Shown piece by piece: positions 6,645 to 7,912 of a DNA stretch of 7,912 bases. The notes under the pieces were generated by a model. The model did not search any database, was not told the DNA's origin, and saw only the letters and a list, made by a program, of their open reading frames with translations. Numbering within the stretch: position 1 is the stretch's first letter; each line of letters opens with the position of its first letter. The DNA comes from Patulibacter sp. Its GTDB lineage: Bacteria; Actinomycetota; Thermoleophilia; Solirubrobacterales; Solirubrobacteraceae. The position numbers and the translations under genes are program-made. The stretch lies in the NCBI GenBank assembly GCA_023268575.1, contig JALRCL010000733.1:1-7912 (forward strand). Direction: 5' to 3'.

Positions 6645-7484
6645 ATGGCCCCGACGCTCCTGCGCCACCCGACCACGTCCGGGACCGCGGCCGGTCCGCC
6701 GCTGCTCCTCGTCCACGGCCTCGGGGGCGACCGCCACTCCTGGACCCCCGTGATCGAACCGCTCCGCGAGCGGGCCGACGTCCTCGTGGCCGAGCTGCCG
6801 GGCTTCGGCACCGCGCCGCCGCTGTCGGCGGACGTCGTCCCGACCCCGCTCGCCCTGGCCCGCTCGCTGACGCACGCGCTCGACGACCAGGGCGTGCCGC
6901 TGGTGCACGCCGTCGGCGTCTCGCTCGGCGGCTGGGTCGCGCTCGAGCTCGGCGGGCTGGGCCGCGCCGCGAGCGTCACCGCGCTCGCCCCCGCCGGCTT
7001 CTGGTCCGGGGCGCTCGGCGGCTCGACCGGCACGGCGCGGCGCCTCGCGCGGCGCGCCGACCGCGCGCTGCCGGCCCTCCTCGCCTCCCCCGGCGTGCGC
7101 CGTCGCGTCCTCGGCGGCGTCCTCGGCGGTCCCGGCGCGTTCGACCGGGCCGACGCCGTCGCGGTGATCCGCGGGTACGCGCGGGCCACCGACTTCGGAC
7201 GCACCGATGCGGCGATGCGCGCCTCGGCCGTCGACCGCGACGCGGTCGGCGCGCTCGCCGCCCGGATCCCGGTCGAGCTCGTCTGGGGCGCCCGCGACCG
7301 GCTCGTCCGGGCCCCGCGCACGCCGCTGGCTCCCGCGATCGGGCAGCGGACGCTCCCCGACGCCGGCCACCTGCCGATGTTCGACGACCCGGCCGGGACC
7401 CTCGCGGCGATCGACGACGCCCTGCGGCGCGCCGCCGACGGATCCGAGGACCGCGAGAGCGCCGTCACCGAGGGGGCCCGCTGA
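6645..7484 (+). CDS. Alpha/beta-fold hydrolase, substrate unknown
   Basis: A 279-residue serine hydrolase of the alpha/beta superfamily. The oxyanion-hole motif HGLGG is at 24-28, the nucleophile elbow GVSLGG at 91-96 places the catalytic serine at Ser93, Asp218 follows in WGARDRLV, and His242 lies in DAGHLPMFD, so the triad looks complete. The region 120-200 forms an Arg/Ala-rich helical cap. There is no signal peptide or membrane span, so it is probably cytoplasmic. The sequence does not reveal whether it is an esterase, lipase, C-C hydrolase or haloperoxidase-like enzyme. The ATG at 6645 is supported by AGGA at 7 nt. Its stop codon TGA shares one base with the start of the next gene (TGATG), so the two are almost certainly co-transcribed and translationally coupled. 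It is divergent from valS. Confidence 0.92.
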   Translation: MAPTLLRHPTTSGTAAGPPLLLVHGLGGDRHSWTPVIEPLRERADVLVAELPGFGTAPPLSADVVPTPLALARSLTHALDDQGVPLVHAVGVSLGGWVALELGGLGRAASVTALAPAGFWSGALGGSTGTARRLARRADRALPALLASPGVRRRVLGGVLGGPGAFDRADAVAVIRGYARATDFGRTDAAMRASAVDRDAVGALAARIPVELVWGARDRLVRAPRTPLAPAIGQRTLPDAGHLPMFDDPAGTLAAIDDALRRAADGSEDRESAVTEGAR

Positions 7485-7912
7485 TGCGCGTCGCGATCGT
7501 CGGGACCGGCGTGGCCGGCCTCACCTGCGCCCACGTCCTGGCGCGGCGCCACGACGTGACCCTGCTGGAGGCCGAGGAGCGCCCCGGCGGGCACACGCAC
7601 ACCCACGACGTCGAGCTCGAGGGGCACCGGCTGCGCGTCGACAGCGGCTTCATCGTCTGCAACGACCGGACCTACCCCCAGTTCCTCGGGCTGCTCGACG
7701 AGCTCGGCGTCGCCACGCGCCCGACGACGATGAGCTTCTCCGTCACCGCCCGCGACGAGGACTTCGAGTACCACGGCGACTCGATCGGCGGCCTCTTCGC
7801 GCAGCGCCGCAACGCGGTCGACCCGCGGTTCCTGCGGATGGTCGTCGAGTACGCGCGCTTCAACCGCGCGGCGCGGCGGTTCCTGCGCTCCGGCGACGAG
7901 ACGACGTCGCTG
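7484..7912 (+). CDS. FAD/NAD(P)-binding amine oxidase-like protein, COG2907 type (N-terminal 143 codons, partial)
   Basis: The frame is open from ATG 7484 to the right edge. It begins with a Rossmann dinucleotide-binding fold: MRVAIVGTGVAGL carries GxGxxG at 7-12, the acidic end of the second beta strand is in LLEAEERPGGHTHT (27-40), and the GG doublet is at 35-36. A conserved VDSGFIVCNDRTYPQFLGLL follows at about 52-71, then GVATRPTTMSFSV (75-87) and an EYHGDS segment. This wording resembles the predicted flavin-containing amine-oxidase group COG2907, usually about 420 residues, so roughly two thirds is outside the window. In other bacteria this group often neighbours DUF1365 and cyclopropane-fatty-acid-synthase-like methyltransferases, suggesting lipid modification; that is context knowledge, not visible here. 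True amine oxidase activity is not established. The start overlaps the hydrolase stop by one base. Confidence 0.9.
   Translation, partial: MRVAIVGTGVAGLTCAHVLARRHDVTLLEAEERPGGHTHTHDVELEGHRLRVDSGFIVCNDRTYPQFLGLLDELGVATRPTTMSFSVTARDEDFEYHGDSIGGLFAQRRNAVDPRFLRMVVEYARFNRAARRFLRSGDETTSL

Noticed and set aside
6095..7774. A 559-codon minus-strand frame spanning the divergent promoter and the hydrolase gene
   Set aside because: It crosses the valS start region in another frame and opposes a hydrolase with a complete catalytic triad. Its composition is that of a shadow frame.

Overview
The window is a GC-rich (visually well over 70% G+C) bacterial chromosome segment with actinobacterial character. 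Codons almost always end in G or C, and most long open frames opposite genes are shadows of that bias. The order valS-folC-(small membrane genes)-ndk-maf-mreB and the wording of the proteins suggest a deep-branching actinobacterium such as Thermoleophilia/Solirubrobacterales. That placement is inference from protein style; no rRNA or marker search was possible.

Layout. Nearly everything from 1 to 6528 lies on the minus strand and reads right to left as one housekeeping block: valS (valyl-tRNA synthetase, 6528 to 3832); folC (folylpolyglutamate/dihydrofolate synthase, GTG start overlapping the valS stop by 4 nt); a 48-residue single-span membrane protein starting 1 nt after folC; a 170-residue protein with two membrane spans and a double zinc ribbon; ndk (nucleoside diphosphate kinase); maf (house-cleaning nucleotide pyrophosphatase); and the first 97 codons of mreB (rod-shape actin), which runs off the left edge. 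From 6645 rightwards the plus strand carries an alpha/beta hydrolase whose stop codon overlaps the start of an FAD-dependent amine-oxidase-like protein (COG2907 type), which runs off the right edge. The 116-nt gap at 6529-6644 is a divergent promoter region.

How the genes fit together. The left block combines translation (ValRS), one-carbon metabolism (FolC), nucleotide supply and sanitation (Ndk, Maf) and cell-wall elongation control (MreB). This is a recurrent bacterial neighbourhood linking growth functions. The two membrane proteins between folC and ndk have no assigned function. The right-hand pair may belong to a lipid-modification operon, because COG2907 proteins are often found beside DUF1365 and cyclopropane-fatty-acid-synthase-like genes; those genes would lie outside the window.

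Most of the window is ordinary housekeeping DNA. I see no mobile element, CRISPR array, tRNA, rRNA or defence system. The points most worth a second look are the leader of the zinc-ribbon gene (a strong Shine-Dalgarno, a nine-codon mini-ORF and competing inverted repeats), a roughly 20-residue insertion beside the KMSKS loop of ValRS, the two uncharacterised membrane proteins, and a likely leaderless valS transcript. No gene-free stretch exceeds 300 bases; the longest is 198 bases (294-491).
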